From the NCBI GenBank assembly GCA_937930305.1, contig CALGLE010000009.1:186001-250000 (forward strand): a stretch of DNA of 64,000 nucleotides. The letters are read 5' to 3'. Under the pieces are notes generated by a model that searched no databases, was not told the DNA's origin, and saw only the letters and a program-made list of their open reading frames with translations. How positions within the stretch are numbered: position 1 is the stretch's first letter; each line of letters starts with the position of its first letter. The translations under genes and the position numbers were made by a program. This document shows positions 44,789-52,977 of the stretch, piece by piece. This DNA comes from an uncultured Granulosicoccaceae bacterium. GTDB taxonomy: Bacteria; Pseudomonadota; Gammaproteobacteria; Granulosicoccales; Granulosicoccaceae.

Positions 44789-47131
44789 ATGTCCTCCCAT
44801 GCCAACACAAGCGATGCTGTGCCCATTCTTGATGAGCCACGGGCTGGGAAAATGAACATCGGCTATCAGCCGGATCAAAACACCGATATTGTTGAGAACC
44901 CACCGCGATTTACGTGGATGCCGGTAATTGAAGACGAGGCCACCTACGCAATACGCATTTCTACCGATAACAACTACGCGAAAGACAATACGCGTGTATT
45001 CGAAAACATCAGCATTAACTTTTTCACCCCTGATGAAGCCCTTCCTCCAGGAAGCTACTTCTGGTCCTATGCCGTGTGGTCGAATGAGAAACAGGGGGCT
45101 TTGACTACTTGGAGTGAATCTCGGCAATTCAATCTGGTTGATGGCTTACCCAACACACCAATCCCAAATCGAGATAAGCGCCATGCAACACTCAGCCAAG
45201 CTCATCCACGGCTTTGGCTAAATCCGGAAACTCTATCCGAATTTTCCGTTGCGGTTACTCAGTCGGAACAGCATTGTGGCTGGGGCGATTTTTTTGAAAA
45301 GTCTGTTAAGCCATGGATGGGTCGCGACGTTATGGAGGAACCTGCTGGCTACCCCAATCACCAACGGGTGGCACCGATTTGGCGACAAACCTACATCGAT
45401 TGCCAAGAATTACTGTACGCCATTCGTCACCTTGCCATTGCAGGGCAGGTCACGCAGGATGCAGCGCTCACAGAACGAGCAAAAGCGTGGTTGTTAGCCG
45501 CTGCGAGTTGGAATCCCACGGGAACCACGGCACGTACGTACACAGATGAATGGGCCTTTCGCGTCACTCTGGCATTAGCTTGGGGATACGATTGGTTGTA
45601 CGACGAACTGAACGAAGAAGAACGAACTCTGGTGCGGGCAGCTTTATTAACGCGTACGCGCGAGATCGCAGATCACATCATTAATCACGCACGGATACAT
45701 CTCTTCCCTTATGACAGCCACGCTGTGCGCGCCGTGTCCGCTGTCTTGGTACCCGCATCGATTGCGATGCTGCACGAAGAAGAGGAAGCGCAGCTTTGGC
45801 TTGATTACTCCATCGAATTTTTATCCACTGTCTATTCCCCCTGGGGTGACAATGATGGTGGTTGGGCTGAAGGGCCTCACTACTGGATGACCGGGTTAGC
45901 TTATTTAATTGATGCAGCCAACTTATTAAAAAGTTACACCGGCATTGATTTATACCAACGACCGTTTTTACAAAAAACTGCCGACTTTCCGTTCTATACC
46001 AAGCCGCCTGATATTCGCCGCGCCACGTTTGGTGACGACAGCACAATGGGTGACTTACCCTGCTTAAAACTGGGCTACAACGTGCGCCAGTTTGCAGGCA
46101 TCACAGGTAACGGCGTTTACCAATGGTATTACGATGAAATCAAAAAGAATGACCCCGGCACAGAAATGGCGTTTTATAACTGGGGCTGGTGGGACTTAAA
46201 TTTTGATGACATGGTGTATCGCCATGACTATCCGGTGGTTGAATCTGTTGCCCCTGCCAACATTCCTAAAGTACGTTGGTTTCAGGGTATTGGCTGGGTA
46301 GCCATTCAACATCGAATGGACAACCCCGATGATCACGTGTCGTTCATCATGAAGTCCTCACCCTTTGGATCAATCAGCCATTCTCATGGCGACCAAAACG
46401 CGTTTTGCTTATCCGCTTATGGTGAAGACTTAGCCATTCAATCCGGGCACTACGTAGCTTTTAACAGCTCAATGCATCAAAAATGGCGGCGTCAAACGCG
46501 ATCTAAGAACGCCATTTTAATTGATGGGAAAGGACAATACGCAGACGGTGATAAATCTAAAACGCTTCGCGCCACCGGTAACATAACGAGTGTTAAGGAA
46601 AACGATGACCACGTATTTATTTCCGCCGATGCCACCATGGCCTACCAGTCACTGAATGACTCGGTGACTTTAGCGCGACGTGATGTGTATTTTGTACACG
46701 ACAGCTACTTCGTTATCGTTGATACCGTTGATGCAGAAAAGCCTGTTGAAATCGACTGGCTGCTTCACGCCAACGCACCCATGCAATTGGGCGACACCAC
46801 CTTTCGATACACCGGCGAGAAAGCCGGTTTTTATGGACAAGTGATTTGGTCAGAAGCTGGCGCAGGCAAACTGACCCAACAAACTGGCTTTGACGATGTG
46901 GACCCAGCCGACTACGAAGGCTTGCCGGTAAGCACCTGTTTGAATGTAAAGTTTCCAGCAGCCATTCGACATCGTATTGCGGTGCTGCTTGTGCCCTACC
47001 GACTCGATGCACCCCAACGCATATTTAATTTTCTTGATGATCAAGGCTACGATTGCGATCTGTATTTCTCCGACGCGGACGAACGTAGCTTCAAGGTTGT
47101 TGTACCCAAATCTTTTAACGTCGGCAAATAA
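44789..47131 (+). CDS. PL15-family exolytic alginate/uronan lyase (Atu3025-like, heparinase II/III fold)
   Basis: A 780-residue lyase, close to the 776 of Agrobacterium Atu3025. It has an N-terminal DUF4962-type beta domain (NPPRFTWMPV), a central alpha/alpha toroid and a C-terminal heparinase II/III beta domain (SHSHGDQNAFCLSAYGEDL). The residues I recall as active in Atu3025, Arg199, His311, Tyr365 and His531, are Arg199 (WRQT), His311 (YDSHAVR), Tyr365 (EGPHYW) and His531 (ISHSHGD) here at identical numbers. There is no signal peptide, so it works in the cytoplasm on imported oligosaccharides, releasing unsaturated monouronates by beta-elimination. Gene order importer-lyase-reductase also mirrors Agrobacterium. 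A non-alginate uronan cannot be excluded. Confidence 0.85.
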   Translation: MSSHANTSDAVPILDEPRAGKMNIGYQPDQNTDIVENPPRFTWMPVIEDEATYAIRISTDNNYAKDNTRVFENISINFFTPDEALPPGSYFWSYAVWSNEKQGALTTWSESRQFNLVDGLPNTPIPNRDKRHATLSQAHPRLWLNPETLSEFSVAVTQSEQHCGWGDFFEKSVKPWMGRDVMEEPAGYPNHQRVAPIWRQTYIDCQELLYAIRHLAIAGQVTQDAALTERAKAWLLAAASWNPTGTTARTYTDEWAFRVTLALAWGYDWLYDELNEEERTLVRAALLTRTREIADHIINHARIHLFPYDSHAVRAVSAVLVPASIAMLHEEEEAQLWLDYSIEFLSTVYSPWGDNDGGWAEGPHYWMTGLAYLIDAANLLKSYTGIDLYQRPFLQKTADFPFYTKPPDIRRATFGDDSTMGDLPCLKLGYNVRQFAGITGNGVYQWYYDEIKKNDPGTEMAFYNWGWWDLNFDDMVYRHDYPVVESVAPANIPKVRWFQGIGWVAIQHRMDNPDDHVSFIMKSSPFGSISHSHGDQNAFCLSAYGEDLAIQSGHYVAFNSSMHQKWRRQTRSKNAILIDGKGQYADGDKSKTLRATGNITSVKENDDHVFISADATMAYQSLNDSVTLARRDVYFVHDSYFVIVDTVDAEKPVEIDWLLHANAPMQLGDTTFRYTGEKAGFYGQVIWSEAGAGKLTQQTGFDDVDPADYEGLPVSTCLNVKFPAAIRHRIAVLLVPYRLDAPQRIFNFLDDQGYDCDLYFSDADERSFKVVVPKSFNVGK

Positions 47132-47163
47132 CGCACGACACGAACCTATAAGGAATACAGCTG

Positions 47164-47904
47164 ATGAATTTATCTGGAAAAACCGCCCTGGTCACCGGTG
47201 GCGGTCGTGATATCGGCCGCGCCTGTGTCATCCGCCTGGCCGAAGCCGGTGCCAATGTGGCCATCAATTACCACGCTTCAGCCAGTGGCGCAGACAGCGC
47301 GGTTTCTGAAATCGGTGCAGAGCGTGCGTTTGCGATGCAAGGTGATATGACCGTTGAATCCGAAGTTAAAGCGTTCGTAGAAAAAACAGCCAGCACATTC
47401 GGCTCGATTGACATTGTTGTGCATGTCACCGGTGGTTTAGTCGAACGTATTCCCATGCGGGAGATGTCCCTAGAACACTTCCATAAAGTGATGGACTTAA
47501 ACCTTACATCAAACTTTCTGGTTGTACGAGAAGCCGTTGCTCATATGAAAAACGGTGGATCCATCGTTAATTTAGCTTCACTGGCTGGTCGTGACGGCGG
47601 TGGCCCCGGTGCTGGAATTTACGCAGCTTCTAAGGGGGCCGTCATGACCATGACACGCGCCATGGCGAAAGAATTTGGTCCTGACATCCGCTGTAACGCA
47701 CTTTGCCCCGGAATGATCGATACCGATTTTCATAATACGTTTACAAAAGATGAAGTACGTAAGAATGTCGCTAATGCCACCCCGTTGAAGCGAGAAGGTA
47801 CATCAGAAGATTGTGCGAATCTGGTTGCCTATCTTGCCTCAGATGAAGCCGCATTTGTTAACGGCACGTGTATCGACATCAACGGTGGTATCGCTTTTTC
47901 ATAA
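47164..47904 (+). CDS. SDR-family oxidoreductase, probable keto-deoxyuronate reductase
   Basis: A 246-residue short-chain dehydrogenase. The cofactor motif is TGGGRDIGRACVIRLAEAG. The catalytic Ser is in IVNLASLAG, with Tyr and Lys in YAASKGAV, and the C terminus ends FVNGTCIDINGG. In Sphingomonas and Agrobacterium an SDR beside the alginate lyase reduces 4-deoxy-L-erythro-5-hexoseulose uronate to 2-keto-3-deoxygluconate. The position 32 bases after the lyase and before a GH88 hydrolase supports the same role here, but cofactor preference cannot be read. Confidence 0.85.
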   Translation: MNLSGKTALVTGGGRDIGRACVIRLAEAGANVAINYHASASGADSAVSEIGAERAFAMQGDMTVESEVKAFVEKTASTFGSIDIVVHVTGGLVERIPMREMSLEHFHKVMDLNLTSNFLVVREAVAHMKNGGSIVNLASLAGRDGGGPGAGIYAASKGAVMTMTRAMAKEFGPDIRCNALCPGMIDTDFHNTFTKDEVRKNVANATPLKREGTSEDCANLVAYLASDEAAFVNGTCIDINGGIAFS

Positions 47905-47929
47905 AGCATCAAGCTAAAGGCATCGACCC

Positions 47930-49141
47930 ATGGAACTTAAGCAGGACAGCGACAACAACGTATCCTACGAGGCGTTAGAACTGTTTCAGCCAGCCACGGC
48001 GCACAAAGCAACGTTTCAAAATGCGCTAGATGGCGCACTCGACAAGGTGAGCTCTTTAGTTCCCAAGTTCGGCCTTAGAAACCCCCGCATGGGTATTCCT
48101 GGAACCCATCGCTACGCGTTTTGCATTCCAGATGAATGGGTGGCCAGTTTTTGGTGCGGGCAAATGTGGCTGGCCTACTCGTTAACAGGAGACTCGCGCC
48201 TAAAAAACAGCGCCCGCATGCGCCGTGACTATTTCAAAACGGTATTAGAACACCCTCGTTGGCACGATCACGATCTTGGCTTCCTGTTTTCCTTATCCGC
48301 CGTTGCTGACTACACACTCACCGGCAACGAAAGTTCACGAGCCATGGCCTTACGGGCAGCTGATTTTCTCGCCGCTCGTTGGCGACAGCCACTGCCGTTT
48401 GTTATGTGTTGGAATCCGATGTTACGCGATGGGCCAGAATTCATGGCTCGTAAAACAGGAACTTTAAACATCGATAGCATGCAGGCAATGGCGTTGTTGT
48501 TTTGGGCCGCTCGGGAAACCGGCCAGGCTTCCTTCATCGAAATAGCTAACATGCATCTTGAAACCAGTCGTCAGTATCTGGTGCGCGACGACTACAGCTC
48601 TTATCACGCCTATGAATTTGATCCAAGAAGTGGCGAACCCATGAGCGGTTACACCCACCAAGGCTTGCACGATGAGAGCTGCTGGTCACGCGGGCAAGCT
48701 TGGGCAATTCATGGGTTTGCACAGGCGTACCTGTATACCGGCAATATCGACTACCGCAAGACGGCAGCGAAGATGGCCAACTATGTGTCCGAGCACTTAC
48801 CCAACGATGGGGTACCGCTGTGGGACTACAACTTAAGCGCTGATGAAACCCCATACCGCGATTCATCTGCTGGTGCTATCACGGCAGCTGGCCTCTACAC
48901 CCTGGCCCGTTGTTACGGTGGTGGAGCCGAAGCGGAACGGTATACCGCACTCGCCGATAAAATGTTGCTGGGACTCGTCGAGCACTGCGACCTGACACAA
49001 GACAAAGACGCCGAAGGGCTATTAAAAGAAGGGGCTGCATTCGTGGGGCTTGGACGCGCGAACAACCTATTGCCCTATGGCGACTATTACTACCTAGAGG
49101 CCTTGATGCGCTCAGTGGGGCATTCTGAATTTTTCTGGTAG
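47930..49141 (+). CDS. GH88 unsaturated glucuronyl hydrolase
   Basis: A 403-residue alpha/alpha-barrel enzyme without signal peptide. The two acidic residues typical for GH88 are Asp115 in WHDHDLGFLF and Asp182 in NIDSMQAMALLFW. Further conserved segments are THQGLHDESCWSRGQAWAIHG and YRDSSAGAITAAGL. GH88 removes the unsaturated uronic acid from the non-reducing end of lyase products by hydrating the double bond. Its presence with an alginate-type exo-lyase is unexpected, since alginate pathways do not need it, and suggests a mixed or different uronan. It is the last plus-strand gene of the importer operon. Confidence 0.93.
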   Translation: MELKQDSDNNVSYEALELFQPATAHKATFQNALDGALDKVSSLVPKFGLRNPRMGIPGTHRYAFCIPDEWVASFWCGQMWLAYSLTGDSRLKNSARMRRDYFKTVLEHPRWHDHDLGFLFSLSAVADYTLTGNESSRAMALRAADFLAARWRQPLPFVMCWNPMLRDGPEFMARKTGTLNIDSMQAMALLFWAARETGQASFIEIANMHLETSRQYLVRDDYSSYHAYEFDPRSGEPMSGYTHQGLHDESCWSRGQAWAIHGFAQAYLYTGNIDYRKTAAKMANYVSEHLPNDGVPLWDYNLSADETPYRDSSAGAITAAGLYTLARCYGGGAEAERYTALADKMLLGLVEHCDLTQDKDAEGLLKEGAAFVGLGRANNLLPYGDYYYLEALMRSVGHSEFFW

Positions 49142-49193
49142 CTCTTCCGTGGGTTAGCGGCGTCCTTGCTAACAGCGAGAAAGTGCTGCTGGC

Positions 49194-50477
49194 CTACGGG
49201 TCAACCAAGTACGGAAGCGTCAGTGAAATGGCCGGCACAAAGGTGATTAACATTAAGGCCACGAAGATGGCTAGATAGAATGGCCAAATGGTTTTCACCG
49301 CTTCCTCTATCGGTAACTTACCCACCGCACAGCCCACGAATAAACAGGAACCCACGGGCGGTGTACACAATCCCAAACCCAGATTCACCAATAGAATCAT
49401 GCCGAACTGCAGTGGGTCTATGCCCAACTGATTCATAATCGGTAAAAAGATCGGCGTGCAAATAAGTATCAACGCTGCCATATCCATGATCATGCCAAGC
49501 AGCAATAAAACCGCGTTGATCATCAATAAAATTAAGATGGGGTTATCAGTAACGCCCGTTAGAAAATTGATGGTTAAGCTCGGCACACGAAAGAACGTCA
49601 GCATGTAAGCGAATGCACCAGCGCAGGCGATAAGAATCATAACCATCGATGTTGTGCGTACCGCTGACACCACCGCGACTTTAAATTTTTGCCAGGTAAT
49701 ACTTCGATACACCAGTACCGTAACTAAGAACGCGTACATCGCGCCAAAAGCGCCAGATTCCGTGGCCGTAAACACACCAGACAGAACCCCACCCACAATG
49801 ATAACAGCGGTGAGTAAGCCAGGGATGGCACTGAAAAAACTTAACAAAAGCACCGTCCAACCAGAAAACTTCTCAGCTCCGTACCCACGCTTTATTGCTA
49901 CGACATAAGCTGCAACCGCTAAACACGTACACATGAGTACACCGGGCACCACTCCGGCAAGAAACAACTTGGATATTGACACCGCGCCGCCTGTGGCGAG
50001 TGCAAAGATAATCATATTGTGACTGGGCGGGATGATGATGCCAGCAATGGAGGATGTCACGGTCACGTTAACCGCATAGTCAGCGTCGTAACCCTTGTCT
50101 TTCATCACCGGTACAAGGATAGAACCTAACGCGGATATATCGGCAATGGCTGAGCCAGAAATACCGCCAAACAACATCGAAGAAAAGACATTCACGATGC
50201 CGAGCCCACCGCGCATTGCACCCACGGCATTTTGCGCGAACCGCACCAAACGCATGGCGATGCCACCGTGAAACATCAGCTCGCCAGCGAAGATAAAAAA
50301 CGGAATGGCCATTAAAGAGTACACATTGATCCCAGCAACAATTCGCTGAAACACAATGAGTAGCGGCAAACCCTCATGCCAGAAGGCCGCTAACGCAGAT
50401 ATACCTAACGCAAAGGCAACCGGTAAGCCGATGATGACGCAAAACGCGAACACCCCGAGCAAAAGCAAAAAACCCAT
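49194..50477 (-). CDS. dctM: TRAP transporter large permease (DctM)
   Basis: A 427-residue inner-membrane protein with about twelve helices. It starts GFLLLLGVFAFCVIIGLPVAFALG and has SSMLFGGISGSAIADISALGSILVPVM, SIAGIIIPPSHNMIIFALATGG and LGLCTPPVGSCLFVG, all family markers. It is the third gene of dctP-dctQ-dctM and converges with the GH88 gene 52 bases away. It would import monomeric uronates or sugar acids with Na+. Confidence 0.95.
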   Translation of the reverse strand: MGFLLLLGVFAFCVIIGLPVAFALGISALAAFWHEGLPLLIVFQRIVAGINVYSLMAIPFFIFAGELMFHGGIAMRLVRFAQNAVGAMRGGLGIVNVFSSMLFGGISGSAIADISALGSILVPVMKDKGYDADYAVNVTVTSSIAGIIIPPSHNMIIFALATGGAVSISKLFLAGVVPGVLMCTCLAVAAYVVAIKRGYGAEKFSGWTVLLLSFFSAIPGLLTAVIIVGGVLSGVFTATESGAFGAMYAFLVTVLVYRSITWQKFKVAVVSAVRTTSMVMILIACAGAFAYMLTFFRVPSLTINFLTGVTDNPILILLMINAVLLLLGMIMDMAALILICTPIFLPIMNQLGIDPLQFGMILLVNLGLGLCTPPVGSCLFVGCAVGKLPIEEAVKTIWPFYLAIFVALMLITFVPAISLTLPYLVDP

Positions 50478-50486
50478 GGCTGCCTC

Positions 50487-51014
50487 TTAGTCCAAACGGT
50501 TAGAGCGTTGATCCAATCGGAGCAACAAACGAATTAAATGGCCTGTGGAAAATAGAAACACTAAAGCACCACAAATGGTCAGAGGCAAAGATCGAAAACC
50601 TTCGGAAACCTGGATTAAAGGAATTAACATCTTCCATTTAAACTGGGTGAGTTCCAAACCATACCAGAACATAAACGCACCAAAACCTGCCATAAGCACA
50701 TCGGTCACAAACACAAATACCGAGCGTATAACTGATGGCACAGCGTCTCTAAACAATACAACCGACAGATGGGTATCTTGCTGCACACCCACCGCTGCAC
50801 CTAAAAATGCAATGACCATTAACAAGAGGTGGGATACCTGCTCGACCCAGGTTGGCGTGGCATTCAATACGTAGCGTCCGAACACCAGCCACGCAAACAT
50901 CAATGTCATCACGACAAGAGCGACGCCCGCAATGATTAGACAGATTCGAGAGAGGAAATTAAAAACGCTGTCCATAACCCGCAAAAATTGCGGTGTATCG
51001 GAGTCTTTGTTCAT
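50487..51014 (-). CDS. dctQ: TRAP transporter small permease (DctQ)
   Basis: A 175-residue four-helix protein with the DctQ motif WLVFGRYVLNATPTWVEQVSHLLL and GAAVGVQQDTHLSV. It bridges the receptor and the large permease. It lies 9 bases before dctM and 74 bases after dctP, the gap holding a strong hairpin. Confidence 0.94.
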   Translation of the reverse strand: MNKDSDTPQFLRVMDSVFNFLSRICLIIAGVALVVMTLMFAWLVFGRYVLNATPTWVEQVSHLLLMVIAFLGAAVGVQQDTHLSVVLFRDAVPSVIRSVFVFVTDVLMAGFGAFMFWYGLELTQFKWKMLIPLIQVSEGFRSLPLTICGALVFLFSTGHLIRLLLRLDQRSNRLD

Positions 51015-51041
51015 TTAAGGTCGCATGTTGAGACGCAAATG

Positions 51042-51067
51042 GATCCCCCCGATTGCTCGGGGGGATC
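51042..51067 (-). terminator. Perfect 11-bp GC-rich hairpin between dctP and dctQ
   Basis: GATCCCCCCGA at 51042-51052 pairs exactly with TCGGGGGGATC at 51057-51067 around TTGC. There is no T-run on the minus strand side, so it is probably an mRNA-stabilising or attenuating structure that favours the receptor over the permeases. Confidence 0.75.
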
Positions 51068-51088
51068 GGTACAAAATAGATTCAGAAA

Positions 51089-52069
51089 TTATTCCGTTTT
51101 CTGAGCCATTTCAACTAAACCTGCCATGTCTGGATTGGCAGCTAAGTATTCATCATATACTTGTTTCATTGCATCCTGAAAGGGCCCTTTGTCGGCAATT
51201 TCATTCACTGCGATACCAGCAGCCTCTACATCCTTACGCGCTTGTTCTGACTGAACAGCCCATAACTCACGCTGGAACAGTGCAGCTTCTTCAGCAGCTC
51301 CGCGAACTGCGGCCTGCATATCTGCAGACAAGGCGTCAAACTTTGCCGTGTTCACACAAATGCACTCAGGGATAATCAAGTGCTCACTGAGAGAATAGTG
51401 AGTGGTGACTTCATAATGGCCAACGTTCTTAAATGATGGGAAGTTATTTTCCGCACCATCAACAACACCCGTTTTCAATGCCTGCTGAACTTCAGCGAAC
51501 GCCATCGGTGACGGGTTGCCACCCAGGGCAGAAATCATTGACGTATACAGATCATTATTCATAACCCGGATTTTCAAACCTTCCACATCTGCCGGCGCAT
51601 TGATAGGCTTTTGGCTATAGAACGAGCGTGCACCCGCATCTACCCAAGCCAATGGCTTAACACCCGCTTCAGCCATGGCATCAGCTATGGTTTGCCCAGC
51701 TTCACCTTCCAGCACTCGGAACATGTGCGGAACGCTTTTGAAAATGAAAGGCAATGAAACCAAATTAGCTTCTTTCACCATGGGACCAATTGGACCTAAG
51801 TTGAAATTACCAATCTCGATGGCACCTAAGCGAACTTGCTCTAGCGCATCAGGTTGAGAACCCAGCACACCACCGTGGAACACTTCCACAGTAACTTCGC
51901 CGCCAGTCGCCTTATCCACTAATTCTGAAAACTTATCCATCGCGGCGGTATTGGGGTGGCCGTCGTTATGAATATTCCAAGCGCGCCAGTTCTCAGCAGC
52001 GTGCACGGGACCAATCAAGGCAGCCGCCACCGCGGCGCCCACCAAAACCTTTGATATTTTTTGCAACAC
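51089..52069 (-). CDS. dctP: TRAP transporter solute-binding protein (DctP family)
   Basis: A 326-residue receptor with signal peptide (KISKVLVGAAVAAALIGPVHA before AENW), GTG start and an AGGAGG site upstream. Family features include NWRAWNIHNDGHPNTAAMDKF split around the pocket, GLKIRVMNNDLYTSMISALGGNPSPMAFAEVQQALKTGVVDGAEN in separate parts, and the Arg of KIRVM that contacts the carboxylate of the ligand. Position beside a uronan lyase cluster and a GntR regulator suggests a uronate or sugar-acid ligand. Confidence 0.93.
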   Translation of the reverse strand: MLQKISKVLVGAAVAAALIGPVHAAENWRAWNIHNDGHPNTAAMDKFSELVDKATGGEVTVEVFHGGVLGSQPDALEQVRLGAIEIGNFNLGPIGPMVKEANLVSLPFIFKSVPHMFRVLEGEAGQTIADAMAEAGVKPLAWVDAGARSFYSQKPINAPADVEGLKIRVMNNDLYTSMISALGGNPSPMAFAEVQQALKTGVVDGAENNFPSFKNVGHYEVTTHYSLSEHLIIPECICVNTAKFDALSADMQAAVRGAAEEAALFQRELWAVQSEQARKDVEAAGIAVNEIADKGPFQDAMKQVYDEYLAANPDMAGLVEMAQKTE

Positions 52070-52112
52070 GGAAATCCTCCTGAAGTGATTTTTATCGCGT
52101 CTAGCCGAGTCG

Positions 52113-52126
52113 ACTAGTATGCTAGT
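52113..52126. promoter_or_regulatory. Candidate GntR/FCD operator, dctP-gntR promoter
   Basis: ACTAGTATGCTAGT has perfect 5-bp arms around TATG and contains TAGTATGCTA, of the TNGTATNCNA type. It lies in the divergent region between the TRAP receptor and the GntR gene. The core CTAGTATGC recurs at 40095 in the other divergent promoter of the locus. A partial second copy (TAGTATATGA) follows immediately. Confidence 0.5.
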
Positions 52127-52254
52127 ATATGAACATCGCAGTATTCATGTCAACTGACCAACGCTAGAATGGTGAGCTCGGTGCAAACCATCTGATTTAT
52201 CAGTTCACCGACCATGGAATAACAGACACCGGCTTGAGGTGTAAACGAAGGTCT

Positions 52255-52950
52255 ATGCAGAACTTAGTTATTGACAACGAACGCCGAACAACCACGGATC
52301 TGGTGTTCGACCGATTGCACGAAGAAATCAACTCCCTTAAGTTGCCCCCCGGTGCACGCGTATCTGAAGTTGAGATCGCACAACGTTTTGGTGTTTCCCG
52401 TCAACCGGTGCGCGATGCGTTCTATCGTCTCGGCAATCTAGAGCTGCTTTTAATCAGGCCTCAAAAAGCAACGATTGTTCGGGGCTTCTCTGAAGAATCT
52501 ATAGTCACCGCACGTTTTATCCGCTTGGCAGTGGAGCTTGAAGTGATGAACCGGGCGTGTCGAATCTGGAAAAAAGAACACTCAAAAAAGCTTAACTATA
52601 ATTTGGAGCAACAAATAACGGCTGTTAAAGCAGATCAATGGGATGACTTTCATCGATTAGATTCGATGTTCCACGGCTTAATCTGCCAGATTAGCGATAC
52701 AGAACATGCCATTGAAACCATAAAAAGCTGCCGACAAAAAACGGATCGTATTTGCGCGCTTGGTGTGCGTAAGGAAGAGGAAGTCGATTTAATTCTTACC
52801 GATCATCGCCAGCTAATTGCCGCTTTGGATGAACGTGACATCACGACCGCATTGGATGTCACTCGTCTGCATCTTAGCCGCATCGATTCGATTATTAAAG
52901 ATATTCGCAACTCACACGCAGAGTACTTTGACAATTCCAGCCAAAACTAA
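52255..52950 (+). CDS. GntR-family transcriptional regulator (FadR/FCD subgroup)
   Basis: A 231-residue regulator. The N-terminal winged helix reads LKLPPGARVSEVEIAQRFGVSRQPVRDAFYRL in two parts at about 30-65, and the rest is an all-helical FCD ligand domain with metal-binding-type residues (FHRLDSMFHGLIC, DHRQLIAALDERD). FCD regulators of this kind usually respond to sugar acids and repress uptake and catabolic genes. It is divergent from the dctPQM operon and is the likely controller of the whole uronate locus. The ATG at 52255 follows GAAGG; a TTG at 52234 is in frame. Confidence 0.92.
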   Translation: MQNLVIDNERRTTTDLVFDRLHEEINSLKLPPGARVSEVEIAQRFGVSRQPVRDAFYRLGNLELLLIRPQKATIVRGFSEESIVTARFIRLAVELEVMNRACRIWKKEHSKKLNYNLEQQITAVKADQWDDFHRLDSMFHGLICQISDTEHAIETIKSCRQKTDRICALGVRKEEEVDLILTDHRQLIAALDERDITTALDVTRLHLSRIDSIIKDIRNSHAEYFDNSSQN

Positions 52951-52977
52951 TAAAGAGCTTTTCTTTAAGTATTTTGA

